A stretch of 64,000 nt of DNA from Timema cristinae (GCA_039000515.1 JBCFYV010000024.1:41923979-41987978), one strand, 5' to 3'; shown: positions 42,521 to 55,345, counted from the first letter of the stretch. Notes: generated by a model from the letters alone, not told the origin. Translations and numbers: made by a program.

Positions 42521-42599
<79 letters not shown>

Positions 42600-42608
42600 A
42601 TATATATA
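42521..42608. repeat. (CT)n(AT)n microsatellite (copy B)
   Basis: Duplicate of 6151-6238, with a tta break inside the AT run. Confidence 0.95.
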
Positions 42609-42910
42609 GCTCGAATCCCATACTTCTTGAGTCCGAATCTTAAATTTTATTTCGGAATATAAAATTTTAGTTAAAGTGAAAGTATTTGAAATTAAATGTA
42701 TAAAAAGTTGTTTAAGTCTGGGTGCCACTGACAAATGCTATTATGTTTGTCATGTATTGCGTTCATAAACAACAATTATAACCTTTTTTTTAAAACTATA
42801 TTAATTTACTTTACATCCACTACTGTTTCCATCCTGTGGCCTGGATAACTTTGTAATTCAAGCCATATATTATCCACTACCGGCTGGCTAGGCCTGTCCT
42901 AGCTTCATAT

Positions 42911-43091
42911 GCCTTATAATTTACCTTAAGACTAGGACAGGCACAACATCCAGTCCCCGGTTTGTTAATTTATCATTGTGAAAGGCTAAACCCTTAAGTG
43001 ATAAATGATATGTTTTTGGATTTTCCGGGAATCAAACCTGGGACTCTTTATCTCAGTGGGCAGATAGACTACCGATTGAGATAAGGTGCCG
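42911..43091 (-). repeat. SINE-3 (copy B)
   Basis: Duplicate of 6541-6720. Confidence 0.75.
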
Positions 43092-43152
43092 TAGTAATTA
43101 TATTCAATACAATTTTGTAATTTTTTATAATTTTTTTTCCTTCCCAACTACA

Positions 43153-43429
43153 TTATTATTATTAGCACCGCGTCTTACTACCCATTCGGTTTATACGCAC
43201 TTACGCTATTGTAAGGTAGGGTGATTGTGAGATGAAATGAAGGACCTACAGTTTAACGTGGAATCCGAACCACGGTGGAGGCCTGGCATTCCCTACATTC
43301 ACAAGATGTCTTGTCAGAGGTGAAGGAAGGGTTTGGTAATCAGATAAATCTGTGCCGGGATCGAGGATTGAACCCCGGCCGCCAGCACAGAAGTCTGACA
43401 CCTTATCCCTTAGACCACCAGGTCACCGT
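43153..43429 (-). repeat. SINE-1 with TSD (copy B)
   Basis: Duplicate of 6781-7058. The same target repeat ttcccaactaca lies at 43141-43152 and 43430-43441, so the insertion predates the duplication, or both are one locus assembled twice. The 76-codon plus ORF at 43275 is incidental. Confidence 0.92.
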
Positions 43430-43473
43430 TTCCCAACTACACACGTATCTTATAATTCCATTTAACACTAGCC

Positions 43474-43717
43474 TAAGAATGTTATTTGAATCAAGGTGTG
43501 CGTAAATTCTATTCGAAATACTTTTGATGAATTTTTAACGAATCTCGAATCTCTCGAACAATATAGGAATCGTGGATTCAAGCATCTCATCCCAAATATA
43601 TGTATGCTGGTGAGATGCTCGAATCCACGATTCCTATGGTGTTCCGAGAAATTCGAGATTCGTAAAAATGTTATCAAAAATATTTCGTTATTACGAAACT
43701 TTACTTCAAAAGAATCT
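43474..43717. mobile_element. Foldback hairpin element (copy B)
   Basis: Duplicate of 7103-7354. The right arm end has lost several bases, so the palindrome is less perfect than in copy A. Confidence 0.85.
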
Positions 43718-43829
43718 TTTTCTATTGCACATGTATATCTGTATATCTGTATATTGTTATTGTATATATGTATGTGTATAATGTGTATATGGTAATGTGT
43801 ATTGTTATGTGTATTATGTGATGTGTGTG

Positions 43830-43998
43830 TGTATCCCCACGTCTCACTAACCTTCTTGTACTATTCCTATGCACTAAGTAGAGATGAGGAAGGTATAACT
43901 AAAACGGAGATGCACCTGAATTTGCTCAGATTTGAACTCATCTATGCCTTCCATCATATTGGATCAAACGACTCCTTGGTCCACGTGCACACCGAAGA
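43830..43998 (-). repeat. SINE-2, internally deleted (copy B)
   Basis: Duplicate of 7485-7635. Confidence 0.6.
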
Positions 43999-45120
43999 GA
44001 GTTTTAAAATGAATTATTTTTTAAATTAAACTATCTAATCTGACGTAATAATAAAGTATATATTATAAATTTCATAGGAAGGGCCTTCCTTATCTGACAT
44101 CAAGAACAGTTCTAGAGCTACGTTCATGTATTCTCACGTAAGTGTTTTGTTCTGTAGCTGTCACTTTTAATTGATAATATCAATACCTCTAAAATAGCAA
44201 ACAAAAACATGGTAAAATATATGTACTATGAACACACACAAAGTTTTCTAAAGGTCCATTTCTATTAACATCAGACTGTATTGTAAGCAGAGCTTATTAA
44301 ATTTACTTATATTGTTCTCCCTCCCACCTTGATTTTATTTATTTTACGAATCATGTATAGGCCATGTACTTAAAAAAAAAACTCCCCTGGGAGTTTAATC
44401 CCCTTTACGCCTATCTAAAGAGGGCTTAACTATTTCATGAGAATATTCAATAAACCAACTCTGCTTACCCTGACGTCACTACACGTCTCGCTACTACCCC
44501 TTCTAGTCAATCTGTTCCAGGCAAGTGTTCGGGAGACAAATGGTGCCCAACTGCTATTCGCTCCCGAGTGTACCGTTTATTGCCCCCTTGTTTTGAGTTG
44601 TAGCCTCGAGCACATAACTCTGGTATCGTGTTTTCGCAAACTGCCATCGCTAGCGTCCGTTCTATATGGCTACATTTCAGGACGTCTGTATTGTGTGAAA
44701 CTGTACTGTGCATATCTCCACAACGTTCGTGTAATTTTTTTTCCCCCCGTGGCTTGCTTGATGTTGTTCTTGTTAATTTAATTATTACGTCTGTTATCCC
44801 TATCTGACTTAACTGCCCTAGGAAAAGGTGGTGGTTGTGAAAGCGGTAGGAGGGAGGTTTAACAGGTTCATTTAATCAACAGGGAGGTATAGGAGAGGTA
44901 GGTAAGAAGAAGTGGTTGCCTATAGTGAAACACGCTCTTGAAGGTATTTATTCTTGAATATATAGACGTAATTAAAATTAAATATGACATTCTCCAACTT
45001 TGTATTTAATATATTAGAAATCTACCTCGTCGGTGGTCAGGAGCTTTGGGGCTCAGAAAATTACCGTCCTACTTATGAAGACTGGTAGGTTCCTGGTTGG
45101 ATTGAAATTGAACCTTTACA

Positions 45121-45622
45121 TAGGGTTTCCAGATGTCCCTTTTTTAAACTTTTTTGGTTTTGTTATCTTTTACCACGCAGCGGTGATGTAGGGGGTCTAT
45201 CAACATTATTTTTAGTCAGGTTGGTATGCATAAGTATAACACAATTCGGATTCCATCTATTTTATGAGTTTATTGATTACATTCCTTTGAATTTGTACGT
45301 CATTACGTTACTGTGAGAGTTTAAATGCGGGGATATGTTAATTCGTAGTTCTAAAATATATGTATATATTAAATATAATTTACAGTGTTAGTAGTCTAAA
45401 CATGCCGAAAAGTCAGTGCAAAATTAAGGAGGTAAAATTTTATCGCAATATGAGTACATTTTTAACTTTTCGTTGTTTGTTTTATTAAATTATTACTACT
45501 GATGTTTTCTTTTTAGTTTTTGTAAAGGCATGTATTTAATGTGTCGTAAAAATTGAAATAAAATTGTAATACTTAAATTTTTTTTTGTTCCCGGTTTTCC
45601 ATATCAAAAATCTGGCTGCCCT
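45121..45622. mobile_element. hAT-like element (copy B)
   Basis: Duplicate of 8773-9280 with several small deletions. Confidence 0.5.
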
Positions 45623-46676
45623 ACTTTATAACTTGGGGAAGAAGTTTAGGTAGGAGAGATTAGTATACCTGGAGTTTATTACAAATTTATATTTGGAGCA
45701 CCATTTATAAAATATAAATCTGTATTTTGTGGTACACATAGATAACATTTTGCTATATTATTGGTGTTATTTTATAGTTTTTGATAGTATCTATTAAAAT
45801 TTACAGCTCTGGATCACATGACGGGACGTATGACTAAGTGAAATTAGAACTAGTGAGTTTTTTAGTTATCAGATATGTCACGTTCTAAGAAAATTGGGGT
45901 ATATCTCATTTTGATTGTGGTATCAATCACTAATGACCGTCCTTGTTGTGGAACGTACGTGGACTATGGTCTCTATTTTTACAAACTTTTTTTTAAATAA
46001 CAAAACATCTTTTTGGCAAAAATAAATAAAATATGGCTTCAAGAGTTAAGTATAGTTATTTAATAATTCATTTGACTAAAGAAATGTAAGCTACTGTGAA
46101 TTTTAAATTAATTTAAAATTGTAGATGAAACTAATAGAATAAAGTTTAAGTAAAGTTAAGAAATTAGGTGTTATTAATAGTTTCCTAATGCTCAGTAATA
46201 ACTGTTTACTTTCTGATATTGGTATCATGACAAAGCGTTGCACTCTTTTCCCAAAGACATATTATTTTTACAATAAATAGCCGCAATATTGCTGACAGCT
46301 TTTAACAACTCTTTATTTCTCTTCTTGACCCTAAGAAAAGCTTTAATACAATTGGTTCTGGGAATTGAGGCTAGGAATTGTGGGTTTGCCATCGTAATCG
46401 GATTGGGGTTTTAGATGGGGAAACGGGGTAAAATAAAGGAGAATAAAACATCTATGTTGGGCAAGATTATATGAAGACTTATTTTCTCTTCTACTTCATG
46501 AATGCTTGGGAAGGTTGGAGGGGGAGTTATTACTGCTCCTTACTTATGTCCATGAGAATTGAACAAATGAACAGAATTAATGGTCAAGATTAGTTTTCAT
46601 TTTTTTTTTAAGAGGGCTTCTGGTTGTCGAGAGTTTTTATCCATGTATTGTGGATATTTATGTGTGCGTTTATTAT

Positions 46677-46978
46677 GTAGAGATGAAAGGAGATGGGAGA
46701 AAAGGTCGCCGTTGAACAGTTTTTATGGCAAATAATTTTGTTTGGCAAAAGAAAGCAAATATTAATCCAGTAGAAACATAAGACTTTAATTTTCTACACA
46801 AATTAATCCAAACAGCTTTTTAATATTTTCCAACAGCATTGTGGCATTTTGATGATAAACATTTTTAAATGAAGAGGAAAAGTCATCAACATTACAGGAA
46901 CATCTTGACGAATATTCTAAAACTATTGAAATTGCTACGTGAAGAAATGTTTTATTTTAAACAAAAAAAAATCTGCCC
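46677..46978. mobile_element. MITE-P, first of pair (copy B)
   Basis: Duplicate of 10333-10636. A 64-codon plus ORF (46869-47063) opens across it because of small length changes. It is not a gene. Confidence 0.7.
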
Positions 46979-46979
46979 T

Positions 46980-47350
46980 CGAGTTGGGATGGAAGAGTAT
47001 GCGAGAAAAGGCCAATGTTATTGTAGTATCTATGGCGAAACAATTTTTTTTTGGCCAAAATAATTAAAATATTGCTCCAGTACAAACATAAAAAGTAATT
47101 TTATTCACATGGCGATCTCAAAATTTCTTTAATATCTGTCAAGAGTGTCCTGAAATTTAATGACAACCTTTTCCCTTTATTTAGAAAATATCTCATCATA
47201 TGTTAGTTTACTAATAATGGATATTCAGAAACTGTTTATATCAACATGTGAAGAAAATTAAACTCGATATTTGTACTGAAATAATGTTGTTTTTTTAAAT
47301 GCTATAAAAACTCACAAACATTTGTCTTTATCATGTGCCTCTACATCCCA
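46980..47350. mobile_element. MITE-P, second of pair (copy B)
   Basis: Duplicate of 10638-11013. Confidence 0.75.
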
Positions 47351-48285
47351 CCCTAACCCTATCCATCCCAAGGTTCATTGTTTTTATAAATAAATATTTT
47401 TTTTTTTATAAAATATGGTAGTGAGTCCTACCCTTATCATTAAACTTTATATAATACCAAAACTAAAATAATGTGTATAGCAACTTAATTTAACCAACTA
47501 TATGTTTTTAAATAATATATCTATAGATAGATATGATAGTGTATATATATTCCTTATGACTCCCAGCAAAAGATTTTAATCCTAATAACCAACCAAAAAG
47601 GTCATATACTTACATTTGAAATTTTAAAATAGTTAAAATATATTGGTTTTGAAATTTACACATAAATAAACTAAAAGCGTTAACATTTATAGTTTTTAAT
47701 TTTATCATTGTAAAAATATAAAATACTAATTTTTATATTTAAAAGTAAAAAATAAATTGTATTTAAATATACGTTAAGACTTCTAATGTTGTAAACAAAT
47801 GGGATTTAGTTACTAAACATATTTTTTTTATAAATATTATAGTAAAACTTTATTTAAATCTCATATCGCATTGAATCCAAACAACATTAACATATATTAA
47901 AATAAACACTATATAGACCGTATCTCTATATACGGATTACTTTATAAATACTAGGACAACTTAACGAAATTAAAAATATACTTTCTTAATATGGTATGTA
48001 TTCCATGATAAATATATGTAGACTTTTAAATTTAGAAAATTTACACGCGAAAATATTTGAAATTTACTAGGCAATTAGAACATTGTTTTACAAAGAATTA
48101 AAAAAAAACCATTCCCTCAAAGATTGGAAAATATACTCATGAGTTTATTAATTTATCAAAATATTAATTACATAGTCCTAGTCTATATTTTATTAAAACC
48201 TGATTCAGTCAAATTTAAGCATCAGCAACGATCTCAAATAAACTCACATTCTTAAATCCACAGAATATCGAAAAACAGGATATTG

Positions 48286-49755
48286 TATTTTCCGTTTTCA
48301 TCTAGATTTTTTTTTCAGCCCACTCCTCACCTCAAACTATTTTCCCATTCCAAGCTCACTTGTCACTAACAAATTACTTCTTCTATAGATTAAAATTCTC
48401 TATCCTTCTCCTTACACCTAACCACTCCAATCCCCGTATATCATTCCTTCTCCTTCTGCCTCATGAATGTTTGAGACTTTCTACGTCTCGCAAAGAATGA
48501 AAACCTGAAGAGGGTGGATAGAATCGGTTTCAGATCGTTTCTCGCCTTGCGGATTTAGAGCTAGTTACCCTCCGAACCCTCCTCTAACGTCGGACCACTG
48601 CTTTATACCCTTGCACCCCCCCCCCCCCCATATTCCCCACCTTTCTCCTTTAAAAAATTAATGTTACGTTCTCTTTTGCTCTTGTGCCAGGAGTTGTTCT
48701 GAAAATGAAGTGTGCTCTACCCACAAACATCCACGCTGATCAATGCTGAAATATCTGAAGATTTCATGATAAAATTTTCTCAAATACCGCATAACTAATT
48801 AAATTAGAATTAACTAACTATTTATCACTAACTCATATAGAAAGTATTATAATCTTGAAGATTTTTTTTACCCATCAGATTATTATGTTTCTTTGACTTC
48901 TGTGTGTCCTTGAACTTATAAAATTATTCTTTTAATTAATTAGGTCTGTCCCTTTATCTGAAATTAGGTTTGATGGCTTTCATTCAAAACTCTATAATTG
49001 GATATTTGGCCAGGTTGTTAAGTAGATTCAAACTCTAAAATTTAGGATAGTTTAATGTTGACTTATTTTTTTAGAGTTTTAAAATTTAAAAAATGTCCCA
49101 GTTACAATTTGTTTCAAAATGTATATCATATTATTATAAAAAATGTTTTTTCTGGGGAAAACTATAAAGGATTGAATTACCGATGACCATTTTTTTAAAA
49201 TTTTGTTCAACACTATAGTGAGCTATATTATATAAAAATGTACGTGCGATTGTGTCGTGCCAATTATTTAAAGATGAACCAGATCTATAATTATTGTGAG
49301 CATAGATTTTGTGTGCTTCTTCGAGATAAAACTTAACTTGGGAAGATAACATAATAACATCCTTGGTTTAATGCAGTAATGAGAATTTTTACAAAAATGT
49401 GGTCCCCAATTAACTTGAAACTTTTCAGTTTCTATAAATTTACAAAAATGATTATGTCCACATTGATATATAGTTTTAGATCCTACTCGTTATAACAATA
49501 TCATATATTTTATATGGTAGTGTAAAAATAGTAAAATATATTATTTATCAGTCAGTAAACATTGTTTTTATTCGTAATTTAATAAGATTAATAAAGTGGA
49601 CGTTTGAAGGTCGTAACTTAGATGAAATACATACGAGCTACTGAGGAAACAAGGCAGAGAAAAAATATGAGTCTACCGGCTGAATCCGTAAGGACACTAA
49701 TGAGCGGTGATAATTTTTCTCAATTAATGTTTTGGAAGAAAAGTTTAATAATAAC
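48286..49755. other. Unique sequence after the duplication, no gene seen
   Basis: It starts CT-rich, has a poly-C run near 48616 and then becomes AT-rich. No element or coding feature was recognised. It does not resemble the sequence that follows the gap after copy A (12041 onward). Confidence 0.5.
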
Positions 49756-49759
49756 CACA

Positions 49760-50005
49760 AACACCCGCTTCAGTGTCCAAATGGTATAAGGCGTTACGCA
49801 TGCTCTTGTTAGACTAATCTGCTGATCCAGTTTCGAGTCCCGGCTGGGTCTATTGATGTGGATTTTTTTAAATGGTTCGACTCTATGCTTACGTGCAAAT
49901 GCGCGTAGACTACGTCTAAAATGCTTCCTTAATTCATCCTTACCCCATTAGAGTAATTATCATATATGAGTATAACCTGAACATGTAATAAAACACGGTG
50001 ATAAA
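49760..50005 (+). repeat. SINE-2, full length
   Basis: Head 'cttcagtgtccaaatggtat', B box agtttcgagtcccgg, body 'ttacgtgcaaatgcgcgtag', tail 'cctgaacatgtaataaaaca'. Confidence 0.88.
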
Positions 50006-53000
50006 ATAAAAGCTCACAGGCGTCATTGAATGGTAGTATAAATATCAGTTCCATAATCAGACCAATGATTTGTTTTTTATTCATAAAATTAGATATATCT
50101 GTTCGGAGCAATGTATTAATGATTAAGGAAACATTTTTATGTGTCTTAAAGAATTATTTTATTCATCATACTATTATTTTTATTCATTTGATACAAAATA
50201 TATTTAGTATAAAAATTAAAGGCAGAATAGAGAGTTTTCAGTTCTCCCCCTCTAAAATCCCAGTAATTATAAATTTTTTTACATGCACAAACATAGGAAT
50301 TATAAAAATTATATAAATAAATTAACAATATATTTATAATGTTAATTTAATAACTAATTATTATTAAAATAAAATACATGATTAAATATAACTTAAAAAA
50401 TATTAAAATATATTTTTGTATAGGAGTATGTAACCAAATTGCAAGTGAACCATTTTAAAATAAAATATCTCTCCCCACATAATCATCCCAAATACATTTC
50501 CTTTTTCTGAAAATTACCTTTCTATCGATTTTCGTTTTACCCCAGTTTTATTGGCACTTATGTTTTTTTTTTCTCTCAGCTTAGCAGGGTAGATAATTTC
50601 AGTTTACCTTCTTTTAGTAGAAATAAGGAAGAAGAAAATATAATTCTGTAATAAACAAGAACGTGCGGGGAATTTTCAGTTCATCTTATTATTTCCTGTT
50701 TGAAATGAAATTGAAAATATTTTACACTCTTTGCTTTAAAACTGCGCTCACGCATTCCATCCCGCCCTTAAATTTTAAAATGGTCATTATTTCAATTTTT
50801 TTAAATAGGTTATGCTTTTTTCACAATAGTATAATGTCAGTATTTTTTTTATCAATAAAAAGTGTTTGCGATTTTTAAGCTATTAGATAAAATATTTATA
50901 CACCATTAAATTTGTATTTATCTGAATATTAAACTATTTTGGATTTTAAAATGTATGCTTTAAATTTAAGGTACTGAATGTTTAAAATATTTTGTCCACA
51001 TAACCTATTTTCTTCCAATTGTTCCCCAAGTATGAATCGAATGACAATAGTTTTTAATAAATAATATTTTCGTCTTATTTAATCAATTTTAATCTTTACT
51101 ATCTTAATAATATAGTTTACCTTATTAATGAATCCATCCCATTTTAAACCTTTTTTTAATCAAATTTGACAACCTTAGGTTAAGTAAAATGTTTACTCAA
51201 AAACAGGTTAATTCTTTTTAGTAATTAATTATTCTCCTTACCAAGCTATTTTCAACGCCTTTAAAAAGTTTGAAAATGGATTTGGTAAATTTTGTAACTG
51301 TCAAAAATTCTCCTTTATGTCTCGATTGAACGGTATGCAATTAAATATGAAGATGATCAAATTGATAACGGTTGAATGACTCAATAATATTTTTAGCTTA
51401 CAATAATTGTATTTATTTGTTGAAGTATCGTAAAAGTTCTATAACTTTATCACATTATTAAATGATAATCCAGAGATTAAATTTTTAAACACAAAAATTG
51501 GAGATTATACGAGTTAATAAAAAACCGTGATATTTTATAATATAAATTAATATGTTTAATTAGACTCTTTAAATCAAATAAATGTGATCAACATTCATAA
51601 TAAGAATTTTATTATCCTATTAAATTGAATGAATGTTCAATCTAAATAAGTGTTGCAAAAACTATTACTATGCACATGTAGCTTTTTCCACAAACATGAT
51701 TAACTTTACAAGAATAATGAGTTCCTATTTAATGAATTCACCGTCCCAAATTTAATTTGGTAGCCCTAACCAATAAACGAGGAGAATTCCTTAGTTTGGT
51801 TCACATTGCCCTAATGAAGCCACATACTTCCTAATTATTGCTTGCTCTTCCTTCATTTTCTTCTTCATTACACGCTTGGTAGGATTGATAATAAATTGCT
51901 AAAGTATCCTGCAATTCTTCACTCTGTATTTTTATCAACATCATTATTACTATTACCTTTATTAATCTTATGTATTCGAGAGGAAATTAATAATAAAATA
52001 ATGTAACTAAAATAAACCAGAAGATGGAGAGTTATAGCTTACTAAATAATAATTAAATTTTATGTATACATATTCCTAAAAATAATGTGTGCTTGCCAAG
52101 ATATTAATAATGTAAAATCTTGCTTAAAATATGTTCATTATGATAAGAAAATGTTGTGTTTGACCAAAGTCTACATAACATTATAAATAATAGACGTTCT
52201 TCTACCAAATATAAACATTTCCACGTCATGTGATTTAGGTTCCAATAGCACAAACTTCTAGCTCCATATCTGTCCAAACCTAAAAAAAAAAAAAAATATA
52301 TATTAATGTTAGAACTAAATTTGGTCCCGATATGTAGAAAAACATATTAAATGTTTAATAAAACTGTGTTCGTATGATCATACGTCAGAAATCATTAAAA
52401 CAGCTGTCCATTATAATATATAATGTGAATTACCACTAATATAGTAAAATTTCATCAATGTAGTAGGCAAAAGCACGGGTTGGTATTTCTTAGACTGTTC
52501 TTACCAGATGCATACTATAGTTTGATATAAGTTTATCAATAGAAGCATAGCTATGTTATTTTTTAATTCACCAGTAAATAGCAGTATAGGTACTCGATAC
52601 AATTCAGACGTACATGATCTGAGTAAAGAGTGCGTATAAATCCCTTTAATAATCTTTAAAATTATAGCGTCCATTGGATGTCAACTATTTTGTCGTTCAA
52701 GAAGAGTTTGCAAAATAAAACCATGGAAATAGAAAATACCCTTACCATCCCCTTTTATCTAGGGACCCTATGACGCCTAATAAATCTTGAAAATATTAAA
52801 AGCCGGTAATACCAAACTTAATTATTATTAGAGTCAAAGCAAATATGTCACTAAAAGATAAATGGAGTAGAAAATAGCACCAGAATCAAAGGGGTTAATT
52901 AGAAGAATATACTGAGACAAAGAAAAGGAAATGAAGGAATGGGTATAGGGATGAAAGTTAAACAGCAAATTAAATTTATTTGCCAAATTAAATTAAGACA

Positions 53001-53040
53001 GAGAGAAAAATACCTAGACGCAGTTGTTTTTTTATTATGA
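50006..53040. other. AT-rich DNA, no gene seen
   Basis: About 3 kb without a SINE, MITE or credible coding frame. ORFs at 50026, 50146 and 50663 are low-complexity and short. This is the longest featureless stretch in the window. Confidence 0.5.
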
Positions 53041-53047
53041 GTTTATT

Positions 53048-53315
53048 AAAGTAAAGGAGATGGCTGAACGCATTAGTCTTTGATCAGGAGTCTATGAAAG
53101 TATAGGAGATGGCTGAACGCATTAGTCTTTGATCAGGAGTCTATGAAAGTAGAGGAGATGGCTGAACGCAGTTAGAGTCTTTGATCAGGTAAGTCCATGA
53201 ACGTAGAGGAGATGGCTGAACGCAGTAGTCTTTGATCATGAGTCAGAGAAAGTAAAGGAGTAAGTTCGCTGGATACAGTATTCTTAGAAACGAGGTCTAA
53301 AAAAGTAGAGGAAAT
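53048..53315. repeat. Tandem repeat, 49-bp unit, about five copies
   Basis: Units starting aaagtaaagg/aaagtagagg lie at 53048, 53097, 53146, 53200 and 53249. Each contains 'gagatggctgaacgcattag' and 'tctttgatcaggagtc'. The first two are almost identical, the fourth step is 54 bases because of a five-base insert, and a weak sixth unit follows. Confidence 0.95.
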
Positions 53316-53681
53316 TTTCAACGTGAAAAACAATCAAGTTATAATAAGCTGATAAAAATTATTTGAATACGTATCAATTTGTGAAACAATCCTTAGAAGA
53401 ATGTCCGTATTATGAATTAAATTTTCTTAATCAATATCAGACATATTAGATACTATACACCATGATGAATATCTGATTTAATAAAGAAAGATCAACATTG
53501 TTATGTGACATGACCATATGTTAAGAAATATCCTAAATTGGGATTTCAATAAAATTACTATGAATTATTTGCCAGAAACTATTAACAGAACTCGCTAATT
53601 TATATTTTGTTACAAAATAAATTTGTAACATTTCAGTTTGTGTTTACGCCACGTCATATCATCATAACTAATTTAATTAGG

Positions 53682-53802
53682 AATCAAATAGCCAAAGCTA
53701 TTATTTATGGTTTTTAGTGAGGGTTACTCCATCTAGATATTTTCATAATATGATATCTAGATGGAGTAATCCTCATTAAAATTAATAGATTGGCTATTTG
53801 AT
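53682..53802. repeat. Long inverted repeat (stem-loop)
   Basis: Arms 53682-53740 and 53752-53802. 'atctagatggagtaa' and 'ttactccatctagat' meet at a short loop, and 'aatcaaatagccaa' faces 'ttggctatttgatt' at the outside. The left arm is about nine bases longer. It may be a small foldback transposon. Confidence 0.85.
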
Positions 53803-54002
53803 TATTAAATATGCAATTCCTTCAATTATATTAATTGTACAAGTGGCAGCATTAAGCCAACTACCGAGTCGAAGATGGCTGCGTTATCTGATAGCTCTTG
53901 ATCTTAATAAAATCACACATTTGTAGTCGACAATTTCCGCACGTCCATCATAGACTCTGCCTTAAAATATGAGTAAAGAATGAACCTGGGCACGAGACGA
54001 TT

Positions 54003-54090
54003 CCTGGATAGCTCAGTGGTAATAGCATTGGCGTACTACTAAGCCAAAGGTCTTGGGTTCGATTCCTGTGTTCAGGTGTCATTTTTCAAT
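54003..54090 (+). repeat. SINE-6: tRNA-like head
   Basis: cctggatagctcagtggtaa (A box) and gggttcgattcctg (B box). The ends cctggat and gttcagg can pair as an acceptor stem. The anticodon arm can only be drawn with an enlarged loop (ttggc...gccaa), so it is a tRNA-derived repeat more likely than a working tRNA. An interrupted relative lies at 35462. Confidence 0.7.
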
Positions 54091-54094
54091 TTTC

Positions 54095-54930
54095 AGAATA
54101 TAATTTAACTACACTAATAAGATAGGTATTAGGAAGTTTGAATTTACAAGAACTATCCCGCAGAGGTAAAATAATTCGGAAAATACACGGTCAAACTAAA
54201 ATAAAATTCTTCGAGAAGAAATAAATTAATTAAATAAAGTCATTCATGCTTTCAACAGAAATAAACGATAACCAACATTTATATTAAATAAAATGCGGAT
54301 GAAATTATGTCTATTTATAATAAAAGCTAACAAAATATATGGAAATTTTAGTGTTTAAAAAAGTAGATAAGAATCAATCTTGCGCCACTGACCTTTAATT
54401 TTAAAAAATCAGCTTTATATTTTATTATTGAAATGCCTCGAGAACGTTTCATCCAAAGATCAAGGGACTCTTAAAATATGCCAAGAACGCTTTGAATAGC
54501 CACCCTCCCTCAACCCCCACCTTGTAGTTAGATTCTGGACTCATACCCATACCTCTGGCCTTCACAACATACCCCTCCCCTCCCTTTTACCCAACCCATG
54601 ATCCATCCCCCCTCCCCAACCCTTAGTTTTCTTGCTGAGGACACTTGTTACCCAAGTATGCATTTAATTATTTGTAGAGCCTGTGTCACTCTAGACCCGA
54701 TATTGTACCCTTGCCGCTATATTGAGCTTGCAAACTTTTCCTACATCGAACAACAGAGCTAAGGGAAGAAGCGCCCAAGTTGCAAAATATGTACGATATG
54801 ATATTATGGAAACGTGAGTTGGAAAAACTTGCCATATAATATTATGGAATCATAATTTGAAGAATATTAGCAATGTGAAATTATGAAAATATAAGTTGGA
54901 AAATACTTGCGATATTTTATTGGTAATGTA
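54095..54930. other. No gene seen
   Basis: A C-rich, pyrimidine-biased block at about 54500-54635 lies in otherwise AT-rich DNA. Around 54780-54930 the phrase 'tgatattatggaaacg' / 'ataatattatggaatc' / 'gtgaaattatgaaaat' recurs with ~50-base spacing (weak tandem repeat). Confidence 0.45.
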
Positions 54931-54934
54931 AGTT

Positions 54935-55125
54935 GTATTATTTTTTTATCATTGCATTCAAGCTGTTCAAGCTATTATCATAATTACTGTAATGGCGTAG
55001 GGTTGAGGAAGGAAGCATTTTAGAGGTAATCTACCCGCATTTGTTTGGAAGAAGCGTGGGAAACTATTTATGGAAAAAAAATCACTTTCAATAGACCTGA
55101 CGGGGAATAGAACTTTTATCATCCA
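54935..55125 (-). repeat. SINE-2, diverged
   Basis: Minus orientation: tail 'gctgttcaagctattatc', body 'gtaatctacccgcatttgtt', 'gacctgacggggaatagaac'. Confidence 0.75.
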
Positions 55126-55345
55126 TTTTTTTATGTGAAGCAGCGAGTCTGTAACGGGGCAGTACTAAGCTTCATGAGGACAGAGTAGGAGCTGCTTGAA
55201 TAAATAAGTAGCGGTTCCGGTCTAGAGAACAAATATCAATGGCTGGTGGGTTATGCTGACCAGATGGCACCCTCTATCCACATAATACGCCACTATATTT
55301 TTCAGTAGACGGTAGCCACTTGGTTGGAATAGCTCGATTCCAGTT
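55125..55345 (+). repeat. SINE-4 body
   Basis: 'gtgaagcagcgagtctgtaa', 'ggttccggtctagagaacaa', 'gacc.gatggcaccctctatccac'-type text matching 36160-36300. The head is absent. Confidence 0.65.

Larger units (their letters stand above)
36361..48285. repeat. Copy B of the ~12-kb direct duplication
   Basis: This is the complete counterpart of 1-11940. It continues without a break into unique sequence at 48286, whereas copy A stops in a gap. Sequence just left of 36361 is a SINE-4 copy, so the duplication may well extend leftward beyond what can be compared here. All repeats in copy A recur here in order. Patches at about 39340-39650, 43690-43830 and 45120-45480 carry most of the small deletions relative to copy A. 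Confidence 0.97.

Noticed and set aside
1..48285. Long terminal repeats of a 48-kb mobile element or virus (the 12-kb direct repeats as LTRs)
   Set aside because: The repeats contain many older unrelated insertions, the unit between them is a mosaic of unrelated repeats without any gene, and the left end is only the window edge.
53048..53315. CRISPR-like array
   Set aside because: The 49-base units follow each other directly without spacers.
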